Part shown: piece after piece, positions 16,153-25,091 of the stretch
How positions within the stretch are numbered: position 1 is the first letter of the stretch
Layout of the letters: every line of letters starts with the position of its first letter
Source: an uncultured Lachnospiraceae bacterium
Lineage (GTDB): Bacteria > Bacillota > Clostridia > Eubacteriales > Anaerofustaceae
Direction of reading: 5' to 3'
Length of the DNA stretch: 64,000 bases
NCBI GenBank assembly: GCA_944381375.1
Contig: CALWKX010000022.1
Coordinates: 1-64,000 of the forward strand
The notes under the pieces: model-generated
Database searches by the model: none
Told to the model about the DNA's origin: nothing
What the model saw: the letters and a program-made list of their open reading frames with translations, nothing else
Program-made: the position numbers and the translations under genes

Positions 16153-16998
16153 TTAATATTCGTTTGGTATTTCGTCCAGCTCGTCGCAACGGAAAACCGG
16201 ACCGTCCTTACACACGTATTTTGAGCCGATATTGCAGCGGCCGCACTTGCCTATACCACATTTCATCTTCAGCTCAAGAGTTGTGTAAACCTGAGTTTTA
16301 TCGAAGCCCATTTCAATAAGCGCCGCCAAGCAAAACTTTATCATTATAGGAGGGCCGCAAATTATCGCTATTCTGTTTGTATCAAACTTCAGCTCTTTCA
16401 AATAATTCGGAACAAATCCCACATGGCCGTCCCAGCCTTCCTGTTCTCTGTCGATTGTAAGGTGCAAATCAAAATCTCTGCTTTTGACCCATTCGTTTGT
16501 CATTTCCTCATAATCGACAAGATCTTCTTTGCTTCTCGAACCGTAAAGCACGTCTATTTTCCCGTAATCATCGCGGTTGTCTCTCGCGTAGTTTATAACC
16601 GAACGAAGAGGCGCTATACCGATACCGCCGCCTATAAACAATAGGTTTTTACCTTTGAATTCCGTATCTACGGGGAAAGGTTTCCCGTATGGTCCGCGAA
16701 TACCTATTTGTTGTCCGACTTCTACAGAATGGAGCGCGTCAGTAAGAGTGCCGCAGCGTTTTATGCTGAATTCTTTATACTCCGTATTTGTCGGCGATGA
16801 TGTAATAGAAAACATGGCTTCGCCGATACCGGGCAGTGTCAGCATCGCGCATTGACCGGGCTTATGATCAAAATTGATTTTACCGTCTACACCGACTACT
16901 CTGAAAGTTTTCACATCGGGAGTATCCGTGCGTATATCGGTTATGACCGCAAGCTGAGGAATGAGTTTGTCTATATTACCGTTTGCACAGTTGCACAT
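16153..16998 (-). CDS. flxA: FlxA-like FAD/NAD(P)-binding oxidoreductase
   Basis: A protein of about 281 residues of the ferredoxin-NADP reductase fold, related to AsrB and dihydroorotate dehydrogenase electron-transfer subunits. Visible parts are an N-terminal FAD barrel with GQCAML and GPYGKPF, a pyridine-nucleotide site LLFIGGGIGIAPLRS, and a C-terminal 2Fe-2S set CGIGKCGRC. ATG at 16998 is chosen because GGAGGT lies just upstream; a TTG further upstream would overlap flxB. In FlxABCD-HdrABC complexes this subunit oxidises NADH. Confidence 0.86.
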   Translation of the reverse strand: MCNCANGNIDKLIPQLAVITDIRTDTPDVKTFRVVGVDGKINFDHKPGQCAMLTLPGIGEAMFSITSSPTNTEYKEFSIKRCGTLTDALHSVEVGQQIGIRGPYGKPFPVDTEFKGKNLLFIGGGIGIAPLRSVINYARDNRDDYGKIDVLYGSRSKEDLVDYEEMTNEWVKSRDFDLHLTIDREQEGWDGHVGFVPNYLKELKFDTNRIAIICGPPIMIKFCLAALIEMGFDKTQVYTTLELKMKCGIGKCGRCNIGSKYVCKDGPVFRCDELDEIPNEY

Positions 16999-16999
16999 A

Positions 17000-18019
17000 T
17001 TATTTACCTCCAAGCGCTTTCATAACTTTTACGATATTCATGGATATCGGGCATTTAGCAACGCATCTTCCGCAGCCTACGCAGGAGAATTCTCCATTGT
17101 TGTTATCCGGGAAATATACGAGCTTATGCATAAATCTTTGTCTGAAACGTTCAGTTTGGGTTTTGCGCGGATTTCCGTGAGCCATCATGGTAAAATCAGA
17201 ATACATGCAGGAATCCCAGCAGCGGAAACGTTCTATTGATTTACCCGTGTCATAATCGCGTATATCATAGCATTGACATGTCGGGCATACGTAAGTACAC
17301 GTTCCGCACCCTATGCACGCCTCGCTTAATTCTTTCCATTCAGGTCTGTCAAAATATTCCATGGTTTTGCCTGCCCCAAAAGCTTGCGTTGTAACGTCTT
17401 TCAAAGGCAGCTTATCCATTATAGCCTTGATTGTCTCTTTTTGCTTATTTACCTGACTTTCATCAGCTTCCTCAAGAATATTCCCCAATTTTGCGCTGTA
17501 TTCCTTGCCTTTATCGGTCACAGGAAGCCAGTAGAGAGTATCGCCTACAGTATAGGTTTCTATGTCTCCCTTCGGCGCAGAGGCGTCTATACCGAAAGTT
17601 GTGCAAAAACACGTTTCTTCCGGCTCATTACATGCATGAGATATAACAACGCCGTGCTCGCGTCTCGCTTTATAGAATTCGTCCGTATTTTCTTCGATAA
17701 ATACTTTATCCAATATGTCGAAGCTTTTTACATCGCATGCGCGCACGCCGAATACCGCAAAATCTTCATCGAGCGGTTTTTCAGCTTGTATTGATATCTC
17801 TTTGCCTTCAGTTTTAAAGGATGCCAAATCTTCAGTCTGCGGGAAAAACACATCCTTCGCGCTTTTCACTGTATTGAGTACATCAAGACGAAGCTTTGCG
17901 TCTTTATTCCACTCATAATAGTTTACCTGACCGGCTTTTTCTATCGGAGCGTAGACCTTACCGATTTGAGCCATGCTCTGAAGAAGTTCGTTTATATTTT
18001 CAAGCTTGATCTTTTGCAT
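17000..18019 (-). CDS. flxB: FlxB-like 4Fe-4S electron-transfer protein (AsrA-related)
   Basis: A 339-residue protein. The C-terminal half holds two ferredoxin-type sets, CIGCGTCTYVCPTCQC (about 226-241) and CVGCGRCVAKCP (about 314-325). The N-terminal half carries further cysteines in GVRACDVKSFD and CNEPEETCFCTTFG, as in anaerobic sulfite reductase A and formate dehydrogenase beta-like proteins. It is packed between flxC and flxA with 1-2 nt gaps and should carry electrons from FlxA toward FlxC/D. No asrC sulfite reductase gene is present, which argues against an Asr system. Confidence 0.84.
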   Translation of the reverse strand: MQKIKLENINELLQSMAQIGKVYAPIEKAGQVNYYEWNKDAKLRLDVLNTVKSAKDVFFPQTEDLASFKTEGKEISIQAEKPLDEDFAVFGVRACDVKSFDILDKVFIEENTDEFYKARREHGVVISHACNEPEETCFCTTFGIDASAPKGDIETYTVGDTLYWLPVTDKGKEYSAKLGNILEEADESQVNKQKETIKAIMDKLPLKDVTTQAFGAGKTMEYFDRPEWKELSEACIGCGTCTYVCPTCQCYDIRDYDTGKSIERFRCWDSCMYSDFTMMAHGNPRKTQTERFRQRFMHKLVYFPDNNNGEFSCVGCGRCVAKCPISMNIVKVMKALGGK

Positions 18020-18021
18020 AG

Positions 18022-18999
18022 CTATTTAACCTCCTTATCGCTTATAAAGGTAGGCTCAACATCCTGCTGCGTATAATCCGTAAGAGGCCCGCGCTGATCA
18101 GCGGTTTCGCCTGCCTGATACTCGCCGTAAAGGGTGTTTATATCTTTTATAAACTTACGGTTGAGAAGATGAAGAGGTATTCCCTGCGGACATACTCTTG
18201 TACATTCTCCGCAGTCCGTACAGCGTCCAGCCACATGGAAAGCTCTTATTATATGGAACATCTTTTCTTCAAAGCTATCAGCATTTGCCTTGGAAGCTAC
18301 TCCCGAAGCGCTGTTGTCAAATACGCATTTGCGGCAAGAGCACGCCGGGCATATGTTTCTGCAGGCATTGCAGCGAATACATTTAGAAAGCTCATTTTGC
18401 CAAAATGCGAAGCGTTCTTCACTTGTCATATTTTCCAGCTCGTTAACAAGATCGAAACGTTTGGAAGCATCCTGAGGCATTTCATCTTCATTTTCAGAAA
18501 TAAGCTCGTCATAAATCATATGTTTTTTGCCCTTGCAGGAAAGGCATTTTTCCAAAAGAACATCGGCTTTTTTGCATTTTTTCTCGCCGTACATTGTATC
18601 AATGACAAGCTCATCGCCGTTTTGCGTAATCTTCGTAATACCCTTTATTCCGAGAGCCCTGATTTTGTCTATATCGACCATGCCGTCACAGCCGATTCCT
18701 ATAATGTAAATATTATCCTTATTAATTCTGTGCTCGGTAAGAAGCTGGTTGAAGCTGTAAGTATCGCATGGTTTTAACAGCACAAGGGTTTTGCCTTCAG
18801 GCGCACAGTGATTTATAAGGTATTTGCTCAAATTGCTTGCGCAGAAATTATCATAAACGAAAACATCCATATCCGCAGCGCTATCGAATACTGCGGGGGT
18901 GTGGTCATAGAAGAATTCGCCGTTTTCCCAGCCTATTGCGCGAACAATCGTATTGTTGTCAAACAGCTCCTTAACTCTTTTTTTAATTACTTCCTGCAT
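18022..18999 (-). CDS. flxC: FlxC-like 4Fe-4S protein
   Basis: A 325-residue protein. The N-terminal domain, with LLKPCDTYSFNQLL and IIGIGCDGMVD, is of the FrhB/FdhB type. Next come a CLSC pair and two ferredoxin sets, KCIRCNACRNICPACSCRKC and RCTDCGECTRVCP. Its start overlaps the flxD end by 13 nt, so expression is coupled. It is expected to bridge FlxB and the MvhD-like FlxD. Confidence 0.82.
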   Translation of the reverse strand: MQEVIKKRVKELFDNNTIVRAIGWENGEFFYDHTPAVFDSAADMDVFVYDNFCASNLSKYLINHCAPEGKTLVLLKPCDTYSFNQLLTEHRINKDNIYIIGIGCDGMVDIDKIRALGIKGITKITQNGDELVIDTMYGEKKCKKADVLLEKCLSCKGKKHMIYDELISENEDEMPQDASKRFDLVNELENMTSEERFAFWQNELSKCIRCNACRNICPACSCRKCVFDNSASGVASKANADSFEEKMFHIIRAFHVAGRCTDCGECTRVCPQGIPLHLLNRKFIKDINTLYGEYQAGETADQRGPLTDYTQQDVEPTFISDKEVK

Positions 19000-19424
19000 C
19001 TCAAATCCCCCAATTTAACATTTTCGCCGAGCTGATAAATTTTTGAGACGAAATTATTCATTACTGTGGAGAATTTTACGCCTTCAGCAGCCGATACCCA
19101 TTCTACTCTCGTGCGTCCTTTTTCAATTCCCAAGTAATCTAACATGGAGAATAAAAGCGTCATTCTTCGCCTTGCGTAATAGTTGCCCGTGCTGTAGTGG
19201 CAGTCTCCCGGATGGCAGCCGCAGATTATAACGCCGTCTGCCCCTTTTTCAAAAGCGCGAAGAACAAACAGCGGATTTACTCTGCATGAGCAGGGAACTT
19301 TTATTATTTTCACATCGGCAGGATAAGATAGACGGCTGGAACCCGCAAGGTCGGCTCCGGCATAGCTGCACCAGTTGCAGCAGAAGGCGACTATCTTGGG
19401 TTTGAACTCACTATTTACTTGCAT
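18987..19424 (-). CDS. flxD: FlxD/MvhD-like hydrogenase iron-sulfur subunit
   Basis: A 145-residue protein of the MvhD family. It carries the conserved cysteines of the 2Fe-2S site in FCCNWCSYAGADLAG, VPCSCRVN and ICGCHPGDCHY. In methanogens MvhD passes electrons from hydrogenase to HdrA; in Flx complexes the same subunit links the NADH module to HdrA. It overlaps hdrA by 10 nt with GGAGGT before its ATG. No hydrogenase large-subunit gene is nearby, so NADH rather than H2 is the likely donor. Confidence 0.9.
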   Translation of the reverse strand: MQVNSEFKPKIVAFCCNWCSYAGADLAGSSRLSYPADVKIIKVPCSCRVNPLFVLRAFEKGADGVIICGCHPGDCHYSTGNYYARRRMTLLFSMLDYLGIEKGRTRVEWVSAAEGVKFSTVMNNFVSKIYQLGENVKLGDLRCRK

Positions 19425-21409
19425 ATTGCGTCAACCTCCGCCATTATTTGTCTATTTGTGAAGCCTTTAAGATCCATGGCTCCGGACGGGCAGGTAACTG
19501 TACATGCTCCGCAGCCTTGGCAGAGAGCTTCGTTCACTTGCGCAACTCTGCGCGTCTCGCGCACTCCATGATCGTTGACTTCTTTATCAATATAGCTGAT
19601 GGCTCCGTACGGGCATACTTTTTCACATTGCGAACAGCCGTTGCAAAGCAATTCATCGGAATGCGCAACGCACGGATTTGTCAGCAGCTTATCCTTAGCA
19701 AGCAGTCCTATAACTTTGGCCGCAGCAGCGCCAGCCTGAGAGACAGTTTCGGGAATGTCTTTCGGACCTTGACATACGCCTGAGAGGAATATGCCCGCCG
19801 TCGGGCTTTCTACAGGACGAAGCTTCGGGTGAGCTTCTGTTATAAAATCATTGGTATCAATGCTTGCAGTAAGCATCGAAGCCAAATCTCTGGCTGTTTT
19901 GCTGGGTTCAATGGCAGTAGCCAAAACTACCATATCAGTATCAAGCACAAGCTGCTTGTTCGCGATCAAGTCGACCGCCTGAACCACCAGGTGACCATCT
20001 TTTTCGTAAACTTTTCCGACCTGACCCTTGATATAATTCACGCCGTATTCTTCAACTGCCCGGCGATAAAACTCATCAAAATTCTTACCCGGTGTTCTGA
20101 CGTCGATGTAAAATACATTGACTTCAACATCAGGATACTTATCGCGTATAAGCATCGCATGCTTAGCAGTATACATACAGCATATTTTTGAGCAATAAGG
20201 CTTCCCTCTTCCGGAAATATCACGCGAACCGACGCATTGAATGAATGTTACTGAATGAGGATGTTCTTTATCGCTCATCTTAAGCAGCGTTCCGCCGGTA
20301 GGACCCGCAGCGTTCATGATTCTTTCGAGTTCCAATGAGGTAATTACATCCGGATGCTTTGAATATTGATATTCATCGAATTTATCAAGCTTAATCGGTT
20401 CATAGCCCGTCGCCATTACTATGGCTCCGTATTCGCGCTCAATAATTTCGTCTTTCTGGTTGTAATCAATGGCATTTGCCGAACATGTCTTTTCGCAAAG
20501 ACCGCATTTGCCCGTTTTGAACTTAATGCACTGTTCAGCATCAATATAAGCTACGTTAGGTATTGCCTGAGCGAACGGTATGTTAATAGCGGTACGGTTG
20601 TTGAGTCCGCAATTGAATTCATCCTTTCCTTTTTTGGATGGACATTTCGACATACATTCTCCGCAACCCGTACAAAGATCTTCTTTTACGTAACGGGCTT
20701 TCTTTTTGATAGTAACGCTAAAGTTACCTACGAAACCTTTGACCTGTTCAACTTCGCTGTAAGTATAAAGCGTGATATTCTCATTAGCCGCCACATCAAC
20801 CATTTTTGGCGTGAGAATACAAGCTGAGCAGTCAAGAGTTGGAAACGTCTTATCAAGCTGAGCCATTTTACCGCCTATTGTCGGCTCTTTTTCAACGATA
20901 TCCACTTCGTAACCGGCTTCGGCAATATCAAGCGCGGTTTGTATACCCGCTATACCGCCTCCGATAACCAGCGCTCTTTTGGTAACAGAGCTTTCGCCCT
21001 GAACTAACGGCGCGTTGAGGTTGACTTTAGCTACAGCAGCATTGGCAAGGATAATGGCTTTTTGAGTAGCTTCATTCTTATCCTTATGTATCCAAGAGCA
21101 GTGCTCACGTATATTGGCGATTTCTACCATATACGGATTGAGCCCGGCAGCCTGAGCTGTTTTTCTGAAGGTAGCTTCATGCATTCTTGGTGAACATGAG
21201 CATACCACTATACCTGTTAGATCGTGTTCTTTGATGGCGTTTTTTATTATGGATTGGCCCGCCTCGGAACACATATACTGATAATCAGTCGCAAATGCGA
21301 CGCCTGGCTGGGTCTTTACGGCTTGGACAACTTCAGCCACGTCAACCGTCGCAGCTATGTTGCTTCCGCACCAGCAAACAAATACTCCTATCTTTTGCAA
21401 TCTATACAC
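19415..21409 (-). CDS. hdrA: Heterodisulfide reductase subunit A (electron-bifurcating flavoprotein)
   Basis: A 664-residue protein with the full HdrA layout. An N-terminal domain with CWCG and CSCSPRMHEATF comes first. A Rossmann GGGIAG (150-155) for the bifurcating FAD follows, then TLDCSACILTPKM and an inserted ferredoxin domain (C246-C256 and C294-C309). The C-terminal ferredoxin has two 4Fe-4S sets (C589-C599 and C630-C640). HdrA splits electron pairs between ferredoxin and HdrBC in characterised complexes. All cluster cysteines appear intact. Confidence 0.93.
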   Translation of the reverse strand: MYRLQKIGVFVCWCGSNIAATVDVAEVVQAVKTQPGVAFATDYQYMCSEAGQSIIKNAIKEHDLTGIVVCSCSPRMHEATFRKTAQAAGLNPYMVEIANIREHCSWIHKDKNEATQKAIILANAAVAKVNLNAPLVQGESSVTKRALVIGGGIAGIQTALDIAEAGYEVDIVEKEPTIGGKMAQLDKTFPTLDCSACILTPKMVDVAANENITLYTYSEVEQVKGFVGNFSVTIKKKARYVKEDLCTGCGECMSKCPSKKGKDEFNCGLNNRTAINIPFAQAIPNVAYIDAEQCIKFKTGKCGLCEKTCSANAIDYNQKDEIIEREYGAIVMATGYEPIKLDKFDEYQYSKHPDVITSLELERIMNAAGPTGGTLLKMSDKEHPHSVTFIQCVGSRDISGRGKPYCSKICCMYTAKHAMLIRDKYPDVEVNVFYIDVRTPGKNFDEFYRRAVEEYGVNYIKGQVGKVYEKDGHLVVQAVDLIANKQLVLDTDMVVLATAIEPSKTARDLASMLTASIDTNDFITEAHPKLRPVESPTAGIFLSGVCQGPKDIPETVSQAGAAAAKVIGLLAKDKLLTNPCVAHSDELLCNGCSQCEKVCPYGAISYIDKEVNDHGVRETRRVAQVNEALCQGCGACTVTCPSGAMDLKGFTNRQIMAEVDAICK

Positions 21410-21433
21410 TTCCCAACTTTAGAATTTTTTGTC

Positions 21434-21826
21434 TTACTTTTTGTACTTTCTGAATGCGCTGACGATCGCCTGCTGCGGCAGTTTATCGTCCAAAAGCCCG
21501 GGAATATCGTCGGCCGTAATATAGTTTTCTCCTTGACGGCGAAGAAGCGTAACCCTCAAAGCTTCCACAACATTCGCCGGTTCAACTCCTCGCGGACATC
21601 TTTCTACGCACGCAAAACAGGAAAGACATTTCCAAAGGGATTTTGAGCTAAGCAGACTTTCTATGTCGCCTTCAGTCACCATTTTAACAAACTGATGCGG
21701 ATGATAATCCATTTCATCGAAGGCGGGACATGTAGCCGAGCATTTACCGCACATCATGCATTTTCTCGTGTCCACACCGCTCCTATCCATGATAAGACAC
21801 GCCTGTTCTAATGATTTATGCACCAT
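21434..21826 (-). CDS. hdrC: Heterodisulfide reductase subunit C
   Basis: A 130-residue ferredoxin-like protein with two 4Fe-4S sets, CMMCGKCSATCP (about 23-34) and CLSCFACVERCP (about 67-78). It carries electrons from HdrA to HdrB. It sits 8 nt after hdrB and 24 nt before hdrA, with a GGAGG site. The hdrB-hdrC-hdrA order is that seen in Flx-Hdr operons of anaerobic bacteria. Confidence 0.93.
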   Translation of the reverse strand: MVHKSLEQACLIMDRSGVDTRKCMMCGKCSATCPAFDEMDYHPHQFVKMVTEGDIESLLSSKSLWKCLSCFACVERCPRGVEPANVVEALRVTLLRRQGENYITADDIPGLLDDKLPQQAIVSAFRKYKK

Positions 21827-21834
21827 TTGCCTCC

Positions 21835-22629
21835 TTATTTAACGTCTAGAGCTTCGGCCAAAAGCTCCGTAAAATAGCGCACGGGCAGCTTATCGGCGCC
21901 GCCGTTAGCGTCTAAATTGTACATGCAAAGCGGACATGCCGTTATAATTAGTTCGGCTCCGTTATCCTTTGCCGAGGCCATTACTTTTCCCGCCGCTTTT
22001 TTAGCAAGGGACTTATCGCTCATGGTAACATATCCGCCGCAACATTCGTTTCTGAACGGATAAATTACAGGTTCAGCCCCTAACGCTTTGATGAAATCCT
22101 CAATGATAGTCGGATTTTCAGCGTCGTCAAACGCCATTATCTTGCTCGGACGAAGGAGCATGCAGCCGTAATAAGCGGCTATTTTTTTGCCTTCAAGCGG
22201 TTTTACTACCTTCTTTTTAATTTCATCGAATCCGATTTTGTCACGCAGCATTGTAAGGTAGTGAATAACCTCCGTCTCGCCGCCGTACTCGTTTTCAAGC
22301 TCAAGATAACGGTTTACCTTGCCGCGCATGTCAGCATCGTTTTTCATGTCATCATTGACTCTTACAAGCACATGATGACATGCTGAACATACCGTGACAA
22401 CAGCTCTTTTGTTATCTCTTGCGCTGACGAGAGTACGTACTGCGCTCAGCCTTGTTGCAATTTCGTCTCTTGCCAGAGGATAAACGGCTCCGCAGCACTG
22501 CCAATCCTCAGGCTCTTCAAGCGTTACGCCGAGAGCTGTGGCTGATTTTCTCGCATAAAGATCAAGATCTTTAGCTTTGGTCTTGAGTGTACATCCGGGA
22601 TAATAAGTGTAAATCATAACCACACCCAA
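21835..22629 (-). CDS. hdrB: Heterodisulfide reductase subunit B
   Basis: A protein of about 264 residues with two complete CCG domains: YYPGC, then CCGA, then CSAC; and YYGC, then CCGG, then CPLC. These bind the two noncubane 4Fe-4S clusters that reduce disulfides in methanogen HdrB. TTG at 22629 is the first possible start and ATG at 22617 the next. GGAGGT lies 19 nt before the TTG, and a 7-bp hairpin occupies the gap. It heads the operon. Its oxidant here is unknown; a protein disulfide or FrdB are candidates. Confidence 0.92.
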   Translation of the reverse strand: MGVVMIYTYYPGCTLKTKAKDLDLYARKSATALGVTLEEPEDWQCCGAVYPLARDEIATRLSAVRTLVSARDNKRAVVTVCSACHHVLVRVNDDMKNDADMRGKVNRYLELENEYGGETEVIHYLTMLRDKIGFDEIKKKVVKPLEGKKIAAYYGCMLLRPSKIMAFDDAENPTIIEDFIKALGAEPVIYPFRNECCGGYVTMSDKSLAKKAAGKVMASAKDNGAELIITACPLCMYNLDANGGADKLPVRYFTELLAEALDVK

Positions 22630-22701
22630 CCGGACAGGTTGGGCTTATACCTCCTTCTTGTCACTTTTTTTGTGCAAAAAATTTTTTCGAATTTTGTATT
22701 T

Positions 22702-22759
22702 ATTATAACATAGCAAGCTAATAGTTTCAATACAGATATTCAAGAAAATCTATCTTGAA
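22702..22759 (-). promoter_or_regulatory. Promoter and upstream dyad of the hdr-flx-frd operon
   Basis: On the minus strand TTGAAA (22725-22730) and TATAAT (22702-22707) are 17 nt apart. Just upstream lies the inverted repeat TTCAAGA-N7-TCTTGAA (22739-22759), which could bind an activator. It does not match the Rex or FNR consensus. Confidence 0.7.
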
Positions 22760-22928
22760 AACTGATTAAAATTATATTTACTATGTCAATAAGCTTATTT
22801 TTTAAGTATGAAAAAGCATAAGCTGAAAAACAGCTTTGAAAATGACATATGTTATTTATACAAAATCTTGTATTCGGCGATTATTTTTAAAAAATTAAGC
22901 TTCATACAAAATCCGATACTTAGAATGG
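22760..22928. other. AT-rich stretch between the hdr promoter and element C
   Basis: It holds only a small AAGCTG/CAGCTT hairpin (22820-22836) and a repeated ATACAAAATC. I see no gene. Confidence 0.5.
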
Positions 22929-23042
22929 GCGGCGCAGCGCGCATGCGTTTTTCGCATGCAAGCGGCCTGCGGCCGCTTTATAAAATCCAATAAAAAAAAG
23001 CGCAAAATGCGCTTTTTTTTATTGGATTTTGCGCTGCGCCGC
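22929..23042. repeat. Cloverleaf intergenic element C
   Basis: A 12-bp outer stem (22929-22940 with 23031-23042) encloses three hairpins: GCATGCG-ttttt-CGCATGC (22941-22959), AAGCGGCC-tgc-GGCCGCTT (22960-22978) and a perfect 22-bp stem (22982-23003 with 23009-23030). The core of the third, an A-run then GCGC, loop, GCGC then a T-run, is by itself a bidirectional terminator. The element ends 6 nt from the pdxA-like stop. Confidence 0.85.
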
Positions 23043-23047
23043 TTGTG

Positions 23048-24070
23048 CTATCTGTCATTCAGCGCCATGCTGCAGCACACTTTGAAAGCATCTTCAAAAG
23101 TTGAAGTAATCGCTTTATTTTTACCGACTATTTCATATCCTGTTCCATGCGAAGGCGTTGTGATAGCATGAGGCAGCCCTGCGGATACCGTAACAGTATG
23201 AGCGAAACCGAAAAGCTTGATTGCAATTTGTCCCTGATCATGATACATAGTAATCACACCGTTGTATTCCTTATTATGCAACGCCTTTATAAAAAGCGTA
23301 TCCGAAGCGAATGGTCCGCTGATATGTATGCCTTCCGACGCTGCTTTTTTTATTGCAGGAGCCAAAATATCTATTTCTTCTCTGCCGCAAGTACCGCTGT
23401 CTCCCGCATGAGGATTTAACGCCGCCATTGCAAGCCTGATATCATTAACGCCTGCACGCTTCATCGTTTTATATCCTAAATGAACAGCTTCCATTATGGC
23501 ATCAACAGTAATAGCGTCAGCAACGTCTTTTAAAGGAATATGACTTGTTACTCTTATATTCCATACTCCGTCAGTAACATTTAACTCGCCGAAGCACTTA
23601 TCAATATCGTAATAATGCGCAAACATTTCATGCTCGCTGTCAAATTTGTATCCACCTGCTTTCAGCGCAGCCTTATTGAGAGGCGCAAAACAAAAGCCTT
23701 CCAAAAAACCCTCATTGCAATATTTTATACATTCTACAAGCCTGTCTCCTTCATCCTTGCCGTTTGCTGCAGATACCTCACCCAGAGCTACGTCCTGAGC
23801 TTTAAGAGTATTCGTATCAAGCAGCGTAAGCTTTGCGCTGCACATGTTTACGGCATCATTAATATTATCCACTTTCTGATACTCGACGCTGACGCCTCCC
23901 AATTTCATTCCTCTTTGCCATATTGTTTCATCAGCTATAATCACGGGATTCGAATATTGGGTCAGCAATCCTTTAGCTGCTACTCTTGCAACGATTTCAG
24001 GGCCTATTCCGGCAGCGTCACCCAAAGTTATGCCTATAACAGGCTTATCAGAATTTTTTATATGCATCAT
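23048..24070 (-). CDS. PdxA family NAD-dependent 4-phosphate dehydrogenase (PdxA or PdxA2)
   Basis: A 340-residue enzyme with family motifs GITLGDAAGIGPEI (12-25), LNPHAGDSG and MYHDQGQIAIKLFGF, including the His and Asp metal ligands. PdxA makes the pyridoxal phosphate precursor from 4-phosphohydroxythreonine; PdxA2 acts on four-carbon acid sugar phosphates such as D-threonate 4-phosphate. No other vitamin B6 or sugar-acid kinase gene is near, so the substrate stays open. The proC stop is 10 nt upstream, which suggests a two-gene operon. Confidence 0.85.
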   Translation of the reverse strand: MMHIKNSDKPVIGITLGDAAGIGPEIVARVAAKGLLTQYSNPVIIADETIWQRGMKLGGVSVEYQKVDNINDAVNMCSAKLTLLDTNTLKAQDVALGEVSAANGKDEGDRLVECIKYCNEGFLEGFCFAPLNKAALKAGGYKFDSEHEMFAHYYDIDKCFGELNVTDGVWNIRVTSHIPLKDVADAITVDAIMEAVHLGYKTMKRAGVNDIRLAMAALNPHAGDSGTCGREEIDILAPAIKKAASEGIHISGPFASDTLFIKALHNKEYNGVITMYHDQGQIAIKLFGFAHTVTVSAGLPHAITTPSHGTGYEIVGKNKAITSTFEDAFKVCCSMALNDR

Positions 24071-24079
24071 TTCCTTCCT

Positions 24080-24895
24080 TTACCCCAATTTTTTGCATTT
24101 ATCGGCGCATGCAATAATCGCTTTCATAACAGCGGAACGAAACGATTCGTTCTCCAATACTGCACACATTTCTATAGTTGTTCCTGACGGAGAGCACACG
24201 CCGTCTTTCAATACCGCAGGATGCGATTGGCTCTCGATCAACATTCCGGCGCTGCCTTCCACAGCCTTCGCGGCGATATTGTAAGCATCGCTTCTCTTGA
24301 TACCTAAATATACTGCAGCGTCAGCCATAGCTTCTATAAGCATAAAAATCATCGCCGGCGACGAACCTGCCAAAGCAGTGAAAGCGTCAACATGCTTTTC
24401 GTTTCCTACCCAGATATCACCAAACGAACTGATTACTTTCTTCAGTGAATCCATCTTCTCAACATCTATGCTTTCATTCTCACAAATCATTGTTATGCCC
24501 CGCATTACTGATATAGCAATGTTCGGCATAATCCTTACTGTATTTGAAGATTCAAAATACTCATTAAGCTTTTCTACGCTAACGCCGGCAGCAGGGCTTA
24601 CAATAACGGCGCCTTCTTTTATACTGTCTTTTATCTGATCCGCAGCTTTTTTCAGCGCGTCCGGCTTAACGCATACAAACACAAAATCCGCCTTTTTTAA
24701 CGCATGCAAAACTTCCCCGAGTTCTTTTGCGGCGCTCACATTCATCTCGGCGCTTAAATCAGCTGTTTTCTCGTAATGACGGTCATATATGCAGATATTT
24801 TTACAAGGCATTATTTTGCTTTTGACAATGCCTTTAACCATCGCCTTTGCAATATTTCCGCAGCCTATAAAAACAATATTTAATTCACTGTTCAA
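24080..24895 (-). CDS. proC: Pyrroline-5-carboxylate reductase
   Basis: A 271-residue enzyme for the last step of proline synthesis. It has an N-terminal Rossmann motif FIGCGNIAKAMVKG, the conserved VKPDAL and PAAGVS, and the C-terminal signature KDGVCSPSGTT. The TTG at 24895 is preferred over one at 24901, because GGAG then lies 7 nt upstream rather than about 1 nt. It appears to be cotranscribed with the pdxA-like gene. Confidence 0.92.
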   Translation of the reverse strand: MNSELNIVFIGCGNIAKAMVKGIVKSKIMPCKNICIYDRHYEKTADLSAEMNVSAAKELGEVLHALKKADFVFVCVKPDALKKAADQIKDSIKEGAVIVSPAAGVSVEKLNEYFESSNTVRIMPNIAISVMRGITMICENESIDVEKMDSLKKVISSFGDIWVGNEKHVDAFTALAGSSPAMIFMLIEAMADAAVYLGIKRSDAYNIAAKAVEGSAGMLIESQSHPAVLKDGVCSPSGTTIEMCAVLENESFRSAVMKAIIACADKCKKLG

Positions 24896-25091
24896 CGCCA
24901 AACTCCTTTGTTTTTGAATTGTTCACGAATATTTATCATAAAAAATACAGCGTAGTTATTATAAGTATTTTCATATGCAAAGTCAACATCTGCAAATACC
25001 GACCTGACGCTTAATTATTTATTTTAATAAAAAAATGTGTTATTATAAAAAGGTTGATAACTTCTCGTAATATAAAAAAAGAGGTATTAAA

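Noticed and set aside
16153-18019. Anaerobic sulfite reductase (asrAB) reading of the two genes
   Set aside because: Similarity to AsrA and AsrB is real, but no asrC (siroheme sulfite reductase) is present, and the genes are packed with MvhD-like and HdrABC genes, which is the Flx context.
22808-22993. Plus-strand frame of 61 codons upstream of the pdxA-like gene
   Set aside because: It runs into cloverleaf element C, has no ribosome binding site, and its translation is low-complexity.
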